This document shows positions 44,577-53,542 of a DNA stretch of 64,000 nucleotides, piece by piece. Where the stretch lies: NCBI GenBank assembly GCA_017554615.1, contig JAFZHY010000022.1:1-64000 (forward strand), written 5' to 3'. The first letter of the stretch is position 1. Each line of letters opens with the position of its first letter. The notes below the pieces were generated by a model. It did no database searches, was not told where the DNA came from, and worked only from the letters and a program-made list of their open reading frames with translations. The DNA comes from Clostridia bacterium. GTDB taxonomy: Bacteria; Bacillota; Clostridia; UMGS1840; HGM11507. Made by a program: the position numbers and the translations under genes.

Positions 44577-45785
44577 ATGAAAAAGTTATTTATACTATTT
44601 ACTATTCTTACCTTGAGCTTAACTTACAGCGTAAATTCTTTTGCGTGGGCAGTAAGAGCACCAAGATATGAAGAAAATACAGGTTTGGTTAAAGGCGCAA
44701 ACGACATATTCTTTGAAGACTTTACCTCCTACGAAGAAGGAGCAATTCCTTCTTGCTTTACAACTGTTTATGCTGATGCAGCAAACCCTATCGAAGTTGC
44801 GGAGTATGAAGTTTCCGAAGGAAAGAAAAAGAATGTTTTAAAAATGGTTGATACAACATCAACTAACTATGTTGATATTGCAGTTCCAAAGGTTGACGGT
44901 GCTGTAACATTCGAAGTAAGAATTAAATTTAAGCCTACAACTACTCCTGGTTATGGTTTCATTATGGAATTCCAGGAAAATGGCGTAAACGCATTCAGAA
45001 TTATCAAGTTCTCAGCGGCAAATGACTCACTTTGTTTTGTAAACTCTGCAGGTAACAACCTTTTCTCAAGAGGTGCTGACTACAATAACCAGTGGTTTAC
45101 ACTAAAAGTAAGAATTGACCCTGAAACAAGAACAACAGGCGTAATATTAGAAAATGAAAACTTTGGAGAAGCAGCATTAGACCTTCAAAGAGCAAAAAAT
45201 ACATGGCACGATAAAGCAAATAAACGTGTAATGGCATATTCTCAGCAGTGGTTTAACGAGTTCACAGGTAAATCTGTTAACTCTATCAGACTTCAGTCTT
45301 ACGGTAGTTCAACAAGTGGTGAATACTTCATCGACTATATTAAACTTACAAAAGATGTTCCTGCTGAAGATTTTGAACCTGTAAAAGAAAGAGCAGAAAG
45401 CAAAACTGTTGACTATGTAGCAGCGCCTTCTGTACGTCTTGTTCCTAATATTATTAACTTACTATATAAAGACGAAGTTAAATACCTTGCAAACCCTATT
45501 ACAGTAGTAAATGGTCGTTCATTAGTTGATGTTAATAACTTTGCATCATGGTATGGATATACAGTAGCAAAGAATGGTACATCTTATGAACTAACAGGGG
45601 ATAAAGGCACATTAACATTTAATTTAAACGACTATTCATTTAATGTAAACGGTGTAGCGTATACAACTGATGTAGCACCAAGCGAAATCAAAGGTTGTGT
45701 ATATGTACCGGTTAAAAGTTTTGCAAATGCTTTAGGGGACGAAGTTCTATGGCAGAATGACCCTAAATGCGTAATAATTAAGTAA
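44577..45785 (+). CDS. Secreted protein with jelly-roll and copper-amine-oxidase-N-like domains
   Basis: The 402-residue protein has a signal peptide (cut near SFA-WA). A concanavalin/LamG-like beta-sandwich spans about 45-270, with FEVRIKFKPTTTPGYGFIMEFQ-like strands. The C-terminal 110 residues form a copper amine oxidase N-terminal (stalk) domain (VNGRSLVDVNNFASWYG and VYVPVKSFANALGDEVLW), common in surface proteins of Clostridia and not enzymatic by itself. It precedes the polysaccharide lyase by 13 bases and probably binds the same glycan. Confidence 0.75.
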   Translation: MKKLFILFTILTLSLTYSVNSFAWAVRAPRYEENTGLVKGANDIFFEDFTSYEEGAIPSCFTTVYADAANPIEVAEYEVSEGKKKNVLKMVDTTSTNYVDIAVPKVDGAVTFEVRIKFKPTTTPGYGFIMEFQENGVNAFRIIKFSAANDSLCFVNSAGNNLFSRGADYNNQWFTLKVRIDPETRTTGVILENENFGEAALDLQRAKNTWHDKANKRVMAYSQQWFNEFTGKSVNSIRLQSYGSSTSGEYFIDYIKLTKDVPAEDFEPVKERAESKTVDYVAAPSVRLVPNIINLLYKDEVKYLANPITVVNGRSLVDVNNFASWYGYTVAKNGTSYELTGDKGTLTFNLNDYSFNVNGVAYTTDVAPSEIKGCVYVPVKSFANALGDEVLWQNDPKCVIIK

Positions 45786-45798
45786 GGAGGGGTACAGT

Positions 45799-48700
45799 AT
45801 GAAAAAGTTTTTATGTTTACTTTTAATTATTTCAATGATGATTCCTGCAGGAATCACTGTATCTGCCGCAGAAGTTAGTTGGGGAAACATCTTAGATACA
45901 GCAATGCCATTTAGACCAGACCATAATTATGTATCCCAGAATAACCCACCATCATTTTCTTGGCCTCTTGTAAGCAACACTGCTTTATATGAACTAAGAA
46001 TTTGCACAGATAAAGAAATGCAGAATGTTGCATTTGAAAAAATAGGTATTCCAAGTAACGTTTATAACTTTAACGTTATGTTTGAAACTGAAAAAAAATA
46101 TTACTGGGCAGTAAGATTTAAAGAAGGTTCTAACTATTCTACATGGTCAGAAACCAGAGAATTTATGATTGATGCTGACGCAGTTGATTTCAGAATGGAA
46201 GAATTCACTCCTGAATATATCAATTCTTTAATTGATTACAATAAGCATCCAAGACTAATCTTAAATGACGATATAATCGCTCAGTTAAGAAGTCTTAAAG
46301 GCAAAAAAACAAATATGATGGAAACTTTAAAAAATAAAACTGAACTTGCAATGGCTAAAGATTTTCCATCAAAAGAAGAAGTTAAAGCAATGTTTGATGC
46401 TGGTGCTGCTGGTACAAACGGTGCTAACTACTGGGCATATGCAATGGATGTTGGTAATGTTGCTTTAATGTATCTTGTTACACAGGATCAGAAATATCTT
46501 AACTTTGTTGAAGAAAAATTAATTCATATGCAAACATGGGTTCCAAAAGAATTATTCGTATTCAATTCTAACTCAGATACAACATCTCCATACTTTGTAA
46601 ATGCTATTGCTTATGTTTATGACTGGTTATATAATGACCTATCAGACGAAGCAAGAAAAGCAGGTAAAAAACTTATTGAAAACCATATCGAAAGATGGTA
46701 TGAATACTACGGTGGCGGAAGCACAAGAGCGAATATGAATTCACTATATGCTAAACCTGCCGCATCTCACCAGTGGAGAGGTCGTCAGATTTCTCTTGGT
46801 GCTCTTGCAATTTATGAAGATTCTCAACTTGCAAGAAATATTATAGCAAATATTTTACCATTATATATTAATGCGCTTCCAATGACAGGGGATGACGGTT
46901 CATTTGAAAATAACCCGTTCTATTCTACATCTTCTGCTACACAGGATGCTGAATTCTCAGACGCATTATATACTGCTACAAATGGCGTAATCAATGTTAG
47001 AAAGAATGTTGCTTTCCAGAACAGAGACTACTATCTTACATATCAATGGCCTGTTGGCGGATTCATCTCTATCTTAGGAGACCAGAACCGTCAGACATCA
47101 ATAACTGCTGATATGTATATCCCAACAATTCAGGCTATCGTTGCTACAGATTCTTATAACAGCATCCAAAGAGGTATCAACGCATGGATGATGAAGAAGA
47201 GTGGTAAAGATAAAGATGACTATTACCATACAAACTCAATTGCAACAGCAATCAGAAATAATAATGCAGATGTAGAATACATCGCACCAACAATGCTTCC
47301 AAAAGCAAAATTATTTAAAGATGCAGGTATCGTATCTTTATTCTCAGATGTAACTGATGATAATAAAGTTGCTATGATATTCCGTTCAAGTGACCACGGT
47401 TCATTAGGTCATATGCATCCTGATAATAACAGTTTCTTTATCCAGGCTCTTGGCGAAAACTTAGTTATCGACTCTGACTACTATGATTCATACCTAAGTG
47501 ATTTCGACCTTAACTGGAACAGAAAATCATACGCACATAACACTATCACATATGATATCGGTACAGGTCAGCCTTATGACGATAAAACTGCTCAGGGCCA
47601 TATCACAGATTACTTAACATTCTCAGACTTTGACTTAGTAGCAGGGGATGCTACAAAAGCATATAAAGGCGGAATTGGTAAATTCCAGAGAGATATTATC
47701 TATGTAAGACCTGACACATTTATCGTTATCGACGATTTAGCAGCAAGAGCAGGTAAAGAATCTGAATTTGAATGGTGGATTAACTCTTCAGGTCAAATCA
47801 GTCTTTATAATGAAGGCAATGGTCTTCAGTCTGTTAAAAACGAAGCAGCCCTTGATTTAAAAGTTGCTTACCCTGATAATGTAACAGCATACTATAACAA
47901 TGCATTTGAAGGTCCAGACGGTGCTTATGCTGGTGCACTTAAAAATAATGCAGCAACTGACTTTGAAAACAGAGTTTACTTTAAAACTGAAAAAACAGCA
48001 GGAACCAAAATGGTTACTACTATGAATATTCATAAAGTAAGAGATGGTCAGGCATATATTAAAGAAACTACTATTGATAATGTAGTTAAATTAGAATTTG
48101 AAGACGGTACTGTTGTTTATGTTAAAATAGACGATGCAGAATCAGTAACAATCGATGGTTTCACATTCTTCGGTCGTGCACTTGCAGTTAAAGGCGATCG
48201 TTATATGGTAGTTCGTGAAACAAGTCTTACAAAGAATGGTATGTTACTATTTGAAGCAGATGTTCCAACATCTTGCGCATTCGGTAATAACGAAGTATCT
48301 TTATCTTCTCAGGATAATGAAGCAAGAGCAAAAGTATATCTTCCAAATGTAACAGACTTTACTTTAATAAGAGACGAAGAAAGACTTCCTCTTACAGTAG
48401 GCGAACAGAAATATACAATCAAGCCTGAAATCGACGGCGACTATGTAATATTTGATATGTACTATAATTCATATAATATATATCTAAATGACAAACCGTT
48501 ACCTGGCGCTGAAACAGTAGTTAACTTTGAAGTAACAGTTGACGGAGTAACAACAGTATATCCTGTAAAAGGATACATAAACGGTAACCAGATTTACGCT
48601 GAATGGGCAGGTCCAACAAGTGGTAAACATAACTACTTAATGGTTAGCTCATACGGTGTATCAGGAAAATTAACAAATAAAGACAGACTTCTTTCAGTAT

Positions 48701-49224
48701 CTGAAGACACACCTTTAATATTAAATAAAGAAAACCCTTCTATCGTATTGAAAGGAGTTAAAAACAATACTGTACCATTTGTAAGTGATGATAATAACAA
48801 TATTCTTGAAGGCGAACTTGTTTCAAGCGTTCCTGCTATCGAATATACAGAAGTAATCGGTACACCTGGTACAAACTACTGGACAAATCTTCAGGACGGT
48901 ACTCCTCATAATGATACAACTCTTCAGAGAATCAATAACATTAACGATATCGTTACATGGACACTTGAAGTTCCTGAAAGCGGATACTATGACCTTGTAA
49001 TGTCTTGCTCAACTCTATCAGGTTTAACTGCAGACAGATTAATCTCAGTTGGCGACTTAACATTTGATGCAAGATTCCAGACAGATATCTATAACGACCT
49101 TGACAGTTACAGATTCGATACTAATGTTTACTTAGAAAAAGGCGAAACAAAAGTTACAGTTTATGTAACAGGTGCAGGTTCAATGATTCATGACTGGGTA
49201 GGTTTAATCCCTGCTGATAAATAA
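45799..49224 (+). CDS. Secreted heparinase II/III-type polysaccharide lyase
   Basis: The 1,141-residue protein has a signal peptide (to about 25). An Ig-like module follows (FRPDHNYVSQNNPPSFSWP region, to about 125), then an alpha/alpha-toroid (starting near NKHPRLILNDD; WAYAMDVGN, SHQWRGRQISLGA), and the heparinase II/III beta domain (GHMHPDNNSFFIQALGENLVIDSDYY) from about 530 to 770. The histidine and tyrosine of the last motif are typical of the lyase site. A C-terminal beta-sandwich like a carbohydrate-binding module closes it. The exact uronate glycan cannot be inferred. It ends the SLH operon; a hairpin follows. Confidence 0.85.
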   Translation: MKKFLCLLLIISMMIPAGITVSAAEVSWGNILDTAMPFRPDHNYVSQNNPPSFSWPLVSNTALYELRICTDKEMQNVAFEKIGIPSNVYNFNVMFETEKKYYWAVRFKEGSNYSTWSETREFMIDADAVDFRMEEFTPEYINSLIDYNKHPRLILNDDIIAQLRSLKGKKTNMMETLKNKTELAMAKDFPSKEEVKAMFDAGAAGTNGANYWAYAMDVGNVALMYLVTQDQKYLNFVEEKLIHMQTWVPKELFVFNSNSDTTSPYFVNAIAYVYDWLYNDLSDEARKAGKKLIENHIERWYEYYGGGSTRANMNSLYAKPAASHQWRGRQISLGALAIYEDSQLARNIIANILPLYINALPMTGDDGSFENNPFYSTSSATQDAEFSDALYTATNGVINVRKNVAFQNRDYYLTYQWPVGGFISILGDQNRQTSITADMYIPTIQAIVATDSYNSIQRGINAWMMKKSGKDKDDYYHTNSIATAIRNNNADVEYIAPTMLPKAKLFKDAGIVSLFSDVTDDNKVAMIFRSSDHGSLGHMHPDNNSFFIQALGENLVIDSDYYDSYLSDFDLNWNRKSYAHNTITYDIGTGQPYDDKTAQGHITDYLTFSDFDLVAGDATKAYKGGIGKFQRDIIYVRPDTFIVIDDLAARAGKESEFEWWINSSGQISLYNEGNGLQSVKNEAALDLKVAYPDNVTAYYNNAFEGPDGAYAGALKNNAATDFENRVYFKTEKTAGTKMVTTMNIHKVRDGQAYIKETTIDNVVKLEFEDGTVVYVKIDDAESVTIDGFTFFGRALAVKGDRYMVVRETSLTKNGMLLFEADVPTSCAFGNNEVSLSSQDNEARAKVYLPNVTDFTLIRDEERLPLTVGEQKYTIKPEIDGDYVIFDMYYNSYNIYLNDKPLPGAETVVNFEVTVDGVTTVYPVKGYINGNQIYAEWAGPTSGKHNYLMVSSYGVSGKLTNKDRLLSVSEDTPLILNKENPSIVLKGVKNNTVPFVSDDNNNILEGELVSSVPAIEYTEVIGTPGTNYWTNLQDGTPHNDTTLQRINNINDIVTWTLEVPESGYYDLVMSCSTLSGLTADRLISVGDLTFDARFQTDIYNDLDSYRFDTNVYLEKGETKVTVYVTGAGSMIHDWVGLIPADK

Positions 49225-49260
49225 ATTATAAAGTTTATTTTAACTTCTTAAATTTAAATA

Positions 49261-49293
49261 TACCTGTGGTTGCAATTTTTGTAACCACAGGTA
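49261..49293 (+). other. Perfect inverted repeat after the lyase gene
   Basis: TACCTGTGGTT at 49261-49271 is complementary to AACCACAGGTA at 49283-49293. It is probably a transcription-ending or RNA-stabilising hairpin, but the plus strand continues with A rather than T, so it is not a standard terminator. Apart from the promoter listed at 49391-49453, nothing else was found in the gap 49225-49504. Confidence 0.6.
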
Positions 49294-49390
49294 TAAAAAA
49301 ATAAAAAGTTTTAAAATTTATTTTAGTTTTTTATCATAATTAATATTGTTTTTTAATAACAAATAAACAATAAATATATAGGTTAATAAA

Positions 49391-49453
49391 TATTCGTTTT
49401 GTTTATTCATATTCGTTTTTTCCATATATATTAAAAATTGAATATGGTATAAT
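49391..49453 (+). promoter_or_regulatory. Extended -10 promoter with upstream TATTCGTTTT direct repeats
   Basis: TGGTATAAT at 49445-49453 is an extended -10 element; no good -35 box lies 17 bases upstream. Two copies of TATTCGTTTT begin at 49391 and 49410, 19 bases apart, about two helical turns, which suggests a bound regulator on one DNA face. Confidence 0.55.
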
Positions 49454-49504
49454 TTTCGTGTAGTTTATGAAATTTATATATTTTAAAAAAAAAGGAGAGA
49501 TTTT

Positions 49505-50806
49505 ATGAAAAAAAGAATTTCATTACTTGTAGCAATCGTAATGCTTTTCTCTTCAGTTGCTGCTTATGCTGTATCTGATGTTGAATATGCATGGTACGAT
49601 GAAGACGACAGCAAATTTTATGTATTTGGTACTTATGCTAACGATACAGTTGGTTCAGGTGCTTACAAAGTTTCTGACGTTGGTGTATACGTTAACGGTG
49701 AAAAATTCACATACCTTCAGGATGGTATCACAGTTCCAAATGCTGCTGAAGCAAAATTTGGTTTTGAATTTACTGGTTCACCAAGCGAATTTAAAGTTCA
49801 GCCATACACAACTAACTCTTATGGCGAACACTTAGGCTTTGAAAGAGAATTAGATTTAACTGCTGATAACTTAGGCAACGAAATCAAAGTTTCTAACAAC
49901 GCTTTATTAAAAAATGTTTTCGTTCACAGAGATATTGCTGCTAACGTTAACGTTTTAACAGGTATGTATCCTGCATTTGACCCAGAAGTTAAAGAATACG
50001 AAGTATACGGTTACTTTGGAGCAGGTAATGCTAACATGACATCAGTAGAATTATACTGTGAAGCATTTGACCCTGCTGCTGATATCGATATCGTAGACAG
50101 TTTCACAAGCTGGAACTCTGGTAACGGTGCTGCTCTTTATGGTAAAGATGTTGCTACTGGCACATTTAATAACAAAAAAATCGTTACAGTTACTTCAGCT
50201 GACAAATCAAATACTGAAACTTACATCTTTAATATCAACACAAACAACATTTACAAAAACGATGCACAGAATGTTTCTTATATGACACTAAATTCTGGTT
50301 ACAACGTTGAAGTAAACGGTGCTAATGTAACAAAATCTGCTGCTCCAGCAACTGGTGCTGCTCTTACAGTTAAACCTTCAGTTGGTGCAACATATAACAA
50401 ATATGCTGTTATGTCATTCCCTATCACAGCTAATATGGCTACAACTGATAATATCGCTCTTAACATGAGAGCTACTAACATCAGCTATGCAAATGGTTTC
50501 AAAAACCTTACAATTGCTGCAAGAGCATTTGATGCAACAAATAACACTGTAGGTAAAATCGGCGGTACATTTACTGTTCCTGATACTACTGTTATGAAAA
50601 ACAACACTACATCTTATGCTACATCTAACATTTTCTTAGATGTTACAGAATTAGTTAAAGATGCTATTGATGCTGATCAAACCAGTGTTGATATAGCTGT
50701 TCAGATTATTGACGCTGAAGCTGATGGTTGTGCTGTTGTTCCTTCTTGGACTATCACATATATGACATACACAAACAACTACAGACCAGTTCTACTTGTT
50801 AAATAA
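49505..50806 (+). CDS. Abundant-looking secreted protein with cadherin-like and DNRLRE-like modules
   Basis: The 433-residue protein has a signal peptide (to about residue 22). A small N-terminal beta domain follows (about 25-130), then a cadherin-like sandwich (PAFDPEVKEYEVYGYFG), and a DNRLRE/CBM96-like module (about 265-433, with FLDVTELVKDAI), resembling the module of the SLH protein at 38497. It lacks SLH repeats. Its codons are strongly biased to GCT, GTT, AAC and GGT, unlike its neighbours, suggesting high expression. An AAAGGAGAG site precedes the ATG. A small gene follows after 21 bases. Confidence 0.75.
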   Translation: MKKRISLLVAIVMLFSSVAAYAVSDVEYAWYDEDDSKFYVFGTYANDTVGSGAYKVSDVGVYVNGEKFTYLQDGITVPNAAEAKFGFEFTGSPSEFKVQPYTTNSYGEHLGFERELDLTADNLGNEIKVSNNALLKNVFVHRDIAANVNVLTGMYPAFDPEVKEYEVYGYFGAGNANMTSVELYCEAFDPAADIDIVDSFTSWNSGNGAALYGKDVATGTFNNKKIVTVTSADKSNTETYIFNINTNNIYKNDAQNVSYMTLNSGYNVEVNGANVTKSAAPATGAALTVKPSVGATYNKYAVMSFPITANMATTDNIALNMRATNISYANGFKNLTIAARAFDATNNTVGKIGGTFTVPDTTVMKNNTTSYATSNIFLDVTELVKDAIDADQTSVDIAVQIIDAEADGCAVVPSWTITYMTYTNNYRPVLLVK

Positions 50807-50827
50807 TATAAAGGAGGAAATTTGAAT

Positions 50828-50968
50828 ATGAAAAATTATGTTAAACCTGAATTAAACGTTTCAGAAATCAAAAACACAAATAATATTGCCTCCTTATCAG
50901 GATGGTTAGAAGTAAATGACACTTATAACGGAGTTGCACTTGCTTCTTACGAAATCGTATCTGAATAA
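50828..50968 (+). CDS. Small peptide gene (46 residues), unknown
   Basis: Not recognised. The peptide begins MKNYVKPELNVSEIKNT and ends in a polar stretch with an acidic tail (YEIVSE). A strong site (AAGGAGG, nine bases before the ATG) and the 21-base gap from the secreted protein gene suggest co-expression. Short peptides with a Y-x-KPE leader are frequent in Clostridia and some are candidate modified-peptide precursors, but no modification gene is adjacent, so none is claimed here. A clear terminator follows the stop. Confidence 0.55.
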   Translation: MKNYVKPELNVSEIKNTNNIASLSGWLEVNDTYNGVALASYEIVSE

Positions 50969-50982
50969 TTTTAGATAACTTT

Positions 50983-51020
50983 AAGGACAGATTAGAAATA
51001 ATCTGTCCTTTTTGTTTTTT
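50983..51020 (+). terminator. Intrinsic terminator after the small peptide gene
   Basis: AAGGACAGAT at 50983-50992 pairs with ATCTGTCCTT at 51001-51010, followed by TTTGTTTTTT. Confidence 0.88.
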
Positions 51021-51037
51021 TATTATAAATCTATAAA

Positions 51038-51066
51038 TTGACAAAATATTAAAAAAATGTTATTAT
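51038..51066 (+). promoter_or_regulatory. Sigma-A type promoter for paaK
   Basis: TTGACA at 51038-51043 and TATTAT at 51061-51066 are 17 bases apart, about 34 bases before the chosen start. Confidence 0.78.
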
Positions 51067-51099
51067 ATATATAGATATATACATAAAAGGAAGATGAAA

Positions 51100-52407
51100 A
51101 TGGCTTTAAATTACTATCAAAAAGATATTGAAACAATGCCTGTTGAAGATATTAAAAAGCTTCAATCAGAAAAACTAAAAAAACAGGTTAAGCATGTTTA
51201 CGAAAATGTTGAATATTATCGTAATCTTATGGATGAAAAAGGCGTTAAACCAGAAGATATTAACGGAATAGAAGATTTGCATAAACTTCCGTTTTTATCA
51301 AAGAGCGATTTAAGAGACGCATATCCATACGGTCTTTTGGCAAAACCTCTTAGCGAGTGTGTAAGAATTCATTCCACATCAGGCACAACGGGTAAAAGAG
51401 TTGTCGCTTTTTATACTCAAAGTGATATTGACCTTTGGGAAGACTGTTGTGCAAGAGCAATAGTTGCAGCAGGTGGCACAAAAGAAGATGTTTGTCAGGT
51501 TGCATACGGATATGGGCTTTTCACAGGTGGATCGGGGCTAAACGGTGGCTCTCACAAAGTAGGGTGTTTAACTTTGCCAATGTCATCAGGCAATACCGAG
51601 CGCCAGATTCAGTTTATGATAGATTTAAATGCAACAATTCTATGTTGCACACCGTCTTATGCCGCATATATAGGCGAGTTTTTAAAAGAAAAAGGTTATG
51701 GTCCGTCAGATATTCCTCTTAAAGCAGGGATATTCGGTGCAGAGCCTTGGACAGAAGAAATGAGGCAGGGGATAGAAAAAACTCTTGGAATAAAAGCGTA
51801 TGATATATACGGGCTTACAGAAACATCAGGCCCTGGGGTTTCTTTTGAATGTAGTGAGCAGACAGGTATGCACATTAATGAAGACCATTTTATAGCAGAA
51901 ATAATTGACCCTGACACAGGCGAAGTTTTACCTGAAGGCTCTAAAGGGGAACTTGTGTTTACATCTTTAGATAAAGAGGCATTTCCTCTTTTAAGATATC
52001 GCACAAGGGATATATGCGTACTTAATCGTAAACCTTGCTCATGCGGAAGAACATTAATTAAAATGTCAAAACCTATGGGCAGAAGCGATGATATGATGAT
52101 TATTCGCGGTGTTAATGTTTTCCCTAGCCAGATAGAAACTGTGCTTTTATCCGAAGGCTATCAGCCTAACTATCAGATTATTATAGACAGGGTAAATAAT
52201 ACTGACACATTTGATATAAATGTTGAAATGAATCCTGAGCAGTTTACCGATAAATTAGGCGATATTATTGCTCTTGAAAAGAGCCTTGCAGAAGCAATGA
52301 AGAATATTCTTGGAATAAACCCTAAAATTCATCTTCTTGCACCAAAATCAATAGCAAGAAGTGAAGGCAAAGCAGTTCGTATAATTGATAAACGCAAACT
52401 TATTTAA
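51100..52407 (+). CDS. paaK: Phenylacetate-CoA ligase (PaaK type)
   Basis: The 435-residue enzyme is the short PaaK form of adenylate-forming ligases. It has the ATP loop HSTSGTTGKR near residue 90, YGLTETSGPG near 238, the LLRYRTRDI region near 300, and the GRSDDMMIIRGVNVFPSQIE hinge near 327. The C-terminal lysine is in the last helix region (SEGKAVR). Substrates in the family are phenylacetate and relatives. In many anaerobes it is linked with iorAB and an ACT protein; here the ACT gene follows by 18 bases, while iorAB lies 16 kb upstream. The ATG at 51100 was chosen because it fits the AAGGA spacing. Confidence 0.92.
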   Translation: MALNYYQKDIETMPVEDIKKLQSEKLKKQVKHVYENVEYYRNLMDEKGVKPEDINGIEDLHKLPFLSKSDLRDAYPYGLLAKPLSECVRIHSTSGTTGKRVVAFYTQSDIDLWEDCCARAIVAAGGTKEDVCQVAYGYGLFTGGSGLNGGSHKVGCLTLPMSSGNTERQIQFMIDLNATILCCTPSYAAYIGEFLKEKGYGPSDIPLKAGIFGAEPWTEEMRQGIEKTLGIKAYDIYGLTETSGPGVSFECSEQTGMHINEDHFIAEIIDPDTGEVLPEGSKGELVFTSLDKEAFPLLRYRTRDICVLNRKPCSCGRTLIKMSKPMGRSDDMMIIRGVNVFPSQIETVLLSEGYQPNYQIIIDRVNNTDTFDINVEMNPEQFTDKLGDIIALEKSLAEAMKNILGINPKIHLLAPKSIARSEGKAVRIIDKRKLI

Positions 52408-52425
52408 TCTTAGGAGGAGTTTATT

Positions 52426-52857
52426 ATGGCAATTAAACAACTTACAGTTTTCGTAGAAAATAAACAGGGTGCATTAGTTTCTATCACAGATATTCTTGCT
52501 TCTAATAATATCAATATCCGTGCATTATCCATTGCAGAAACTGAAAGTTTTGGTATATTAAGACTGATTGTTAATGACGAAAAGAATGCTAAAAAATTCT
52601 TAGAAGATGCAGGATATCTTATTAAGGAAACAGATGTTGTAGGCGTAAAAATTGGCGACGCTCCTGGTAAATTAACAGGCGCTCTTGATGTTTTGTATAA
52701 AGCAGGAATAAATATGGAATATCTCTATGCCTTTATGGCAAGAACTGAAAAACACGCTTATGTTGTTTTAAGGGTTAAAGATAATGATTTGGCAGAAAAA
52801 GCACTTGTTGATGCAGGTTATCATCTTATTACCGAAAGTGATATTTGTAAACTATAA
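52426..52857 (+). CDS. Double-ACT-domain protein
   Basis: The 143-residue protein is two ACT repeats: residues about 3-70 (VFVENKQGALVSITDILASNNINIRALS-like) and about 72-140 (GDAPGKLTGALDVLYKAGINMEYLYA). ACT domains bind amino acids; this family frequently follows paaK and probably senses an aromatic amino acid. A strong AGGAGG site precedes it. Because the pair is a unit, it may regulate the ligase allosterically (inference). Confidence 0.87.
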   Translation: MAIKQLTVFVENKQGALVSITDILASNNINIRALSIAETESFGILRLIVNDEKNAKKFLEDAGYLIKETDVVGVKIGDAPGKLTGALDVLYKAGINMEYLYAFMARTEKHAYVVLRVKDNDLAEKALVDAGYHLITESDICKL

Positions 52858-52870
52858 TATTAAATTTATT

Positions 52871-52898
52871 GAGGCACCATTCGTAAGAATGGTGCCTC
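52871..52898 (+). terminator. Intrinsic terminator of the paaK-ACT operon, joined to array 2
   Basis: GAGGCACCATTC at 52871-52882 pairs with GAATGGTGCCTC at 52887-52898 across four bases; AGTTATATT follows, which is also the first linker of the hairpin array. Confidence 0.8.
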
Positions 52899-52900
52899 AG

Positions 52901-52995
52901 TTATATTCGCCATATGGCGAGTGATATTGCTTTGCAGTGATATGAGTCTGCGACTCGTGATATATCGGCTACGCCGAGTTTTAGGCGAATATAAT
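52901..52995 (+). repeat. Array of mini-hairpins with AGTGATATT-type linkers (array 2)
   Basis: Following the terminator, linkers AGTTATATT, AGTGATATT, AGTGATAT and GTGATAT alternate with palindromes TCGCCATATGGCGA, TTGCTTTGCA, GAGTCTGCGACTC and TCGGCTACGCCGA. The outermost bases TTATATTCGCC (52901-52911) are exactly complementary to GGCGAATATAA (52984-52994), so the transcript could close into a multibranched fold. It shares the GCTTTGC unit with array 1. Confidence 0.72.
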
Positions 52996-53030
52996 ATTAC
53001 TTCAAGCAGTTGAAATAAGTTTTTTATATG

Positions 53031-53067
53031 TAAAAAAGGAAGACAACTTCTTTAATAAGTGTCTTCC
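53031..53067 (-). terminator. Intrinsic terminator of the S23-like gene
   Basis: GGAAGACAACTT at 53038-53049 pairs with AAGTGTCTTCC at 53057-53067 apart from one bulge; on the minus strand the stem is followed by six T. Confidence 0.8.
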
Positions 53068-53111
53068 ATTGATAAATTTTTATTTAATCAGGTAAAAGTA
53101 TAGGATAAATT

Positions 53112-53471
53112 TCACAATACTGTTTTAGATTTAATTGTTGTTAATGATGAAATTAACATTCTACGAATTGTTCCACATTCATTTCTCATTTTTTTGTATG
53201 TTTCTTCATTCATGCAATTTGTTTCAAAGAGAAGTTCTAACCAATATTCCGTTTCATAACATTCTTTTTGAGCAATTTCAAGTTTTGATATAAAATCTTT
53301 ATTACTTTGTGCATATTGACCTTCATGAAGATTTGCTCCTATTGATGTTGCAGACCGTAAAAGTTGATTTGCCAATATAGTTTCTTTCTGAGTTTTTTTA
53401 ATTTCTCTACATATATAAACTATATCTTTTGCAAATTGTTTTGCTTTATCTCTTAAAATACTATTTGCCAT
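53112..53471 (-). CDS. Four-helix-bundle protein (23S rRNA intervening-sequence protein family)
   Basis: The 119-residue protein has the family signature: a basic first helix (ILRDKAKQFAKDIV), NQLLRSATSIGANLHEGQYAQSNKDFISKLEIAQKECYE split over two helices, and a final basic helix. The S23/IVP family is found inside rRNA intervening sequences and also as stand-alone copies of unknown role; Avd of diversity-generating retroelements has the same fold. No rRNA or reverse transcriptase is nearby. The ATG at 53471 was taken because it follows GAGGTGGAG. It is the only gene between two hairpin arrays. Confidence 0.88.
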   Translation of the reverse strand: MANSILRDKAKQFAKDIVYICREIKKTQKETILANQLLRSATSIGANLHEGQYAQSNKDFISKLEIAQKECYETEYWLELLFETNCMNEETYKKMRNECGTIRRMLISSLTTIKSKTVL

Positions 53472-53542
53472 ATAACTCCACCTCAATAATTATTATAAAT
53501 TAGTTATATTGCTTTTTCAAGTAATAATTACAAACTATTAAA

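Noticed and set aside
49261-49293. Standard intrinsic terminator after the lyase gene
   Set aside because: The stem is perfect but the plus strand continues with A residues and lacks the T tract, so it is listed only as an inverted repeat.
53112-53471. 23S rRNA intervening sequence or diversity-generating retroelement
   Set aside because: No rRNA, reverse transcriptase or template/variable repeats lie nearby; only the four-helix-bundle gene is present.
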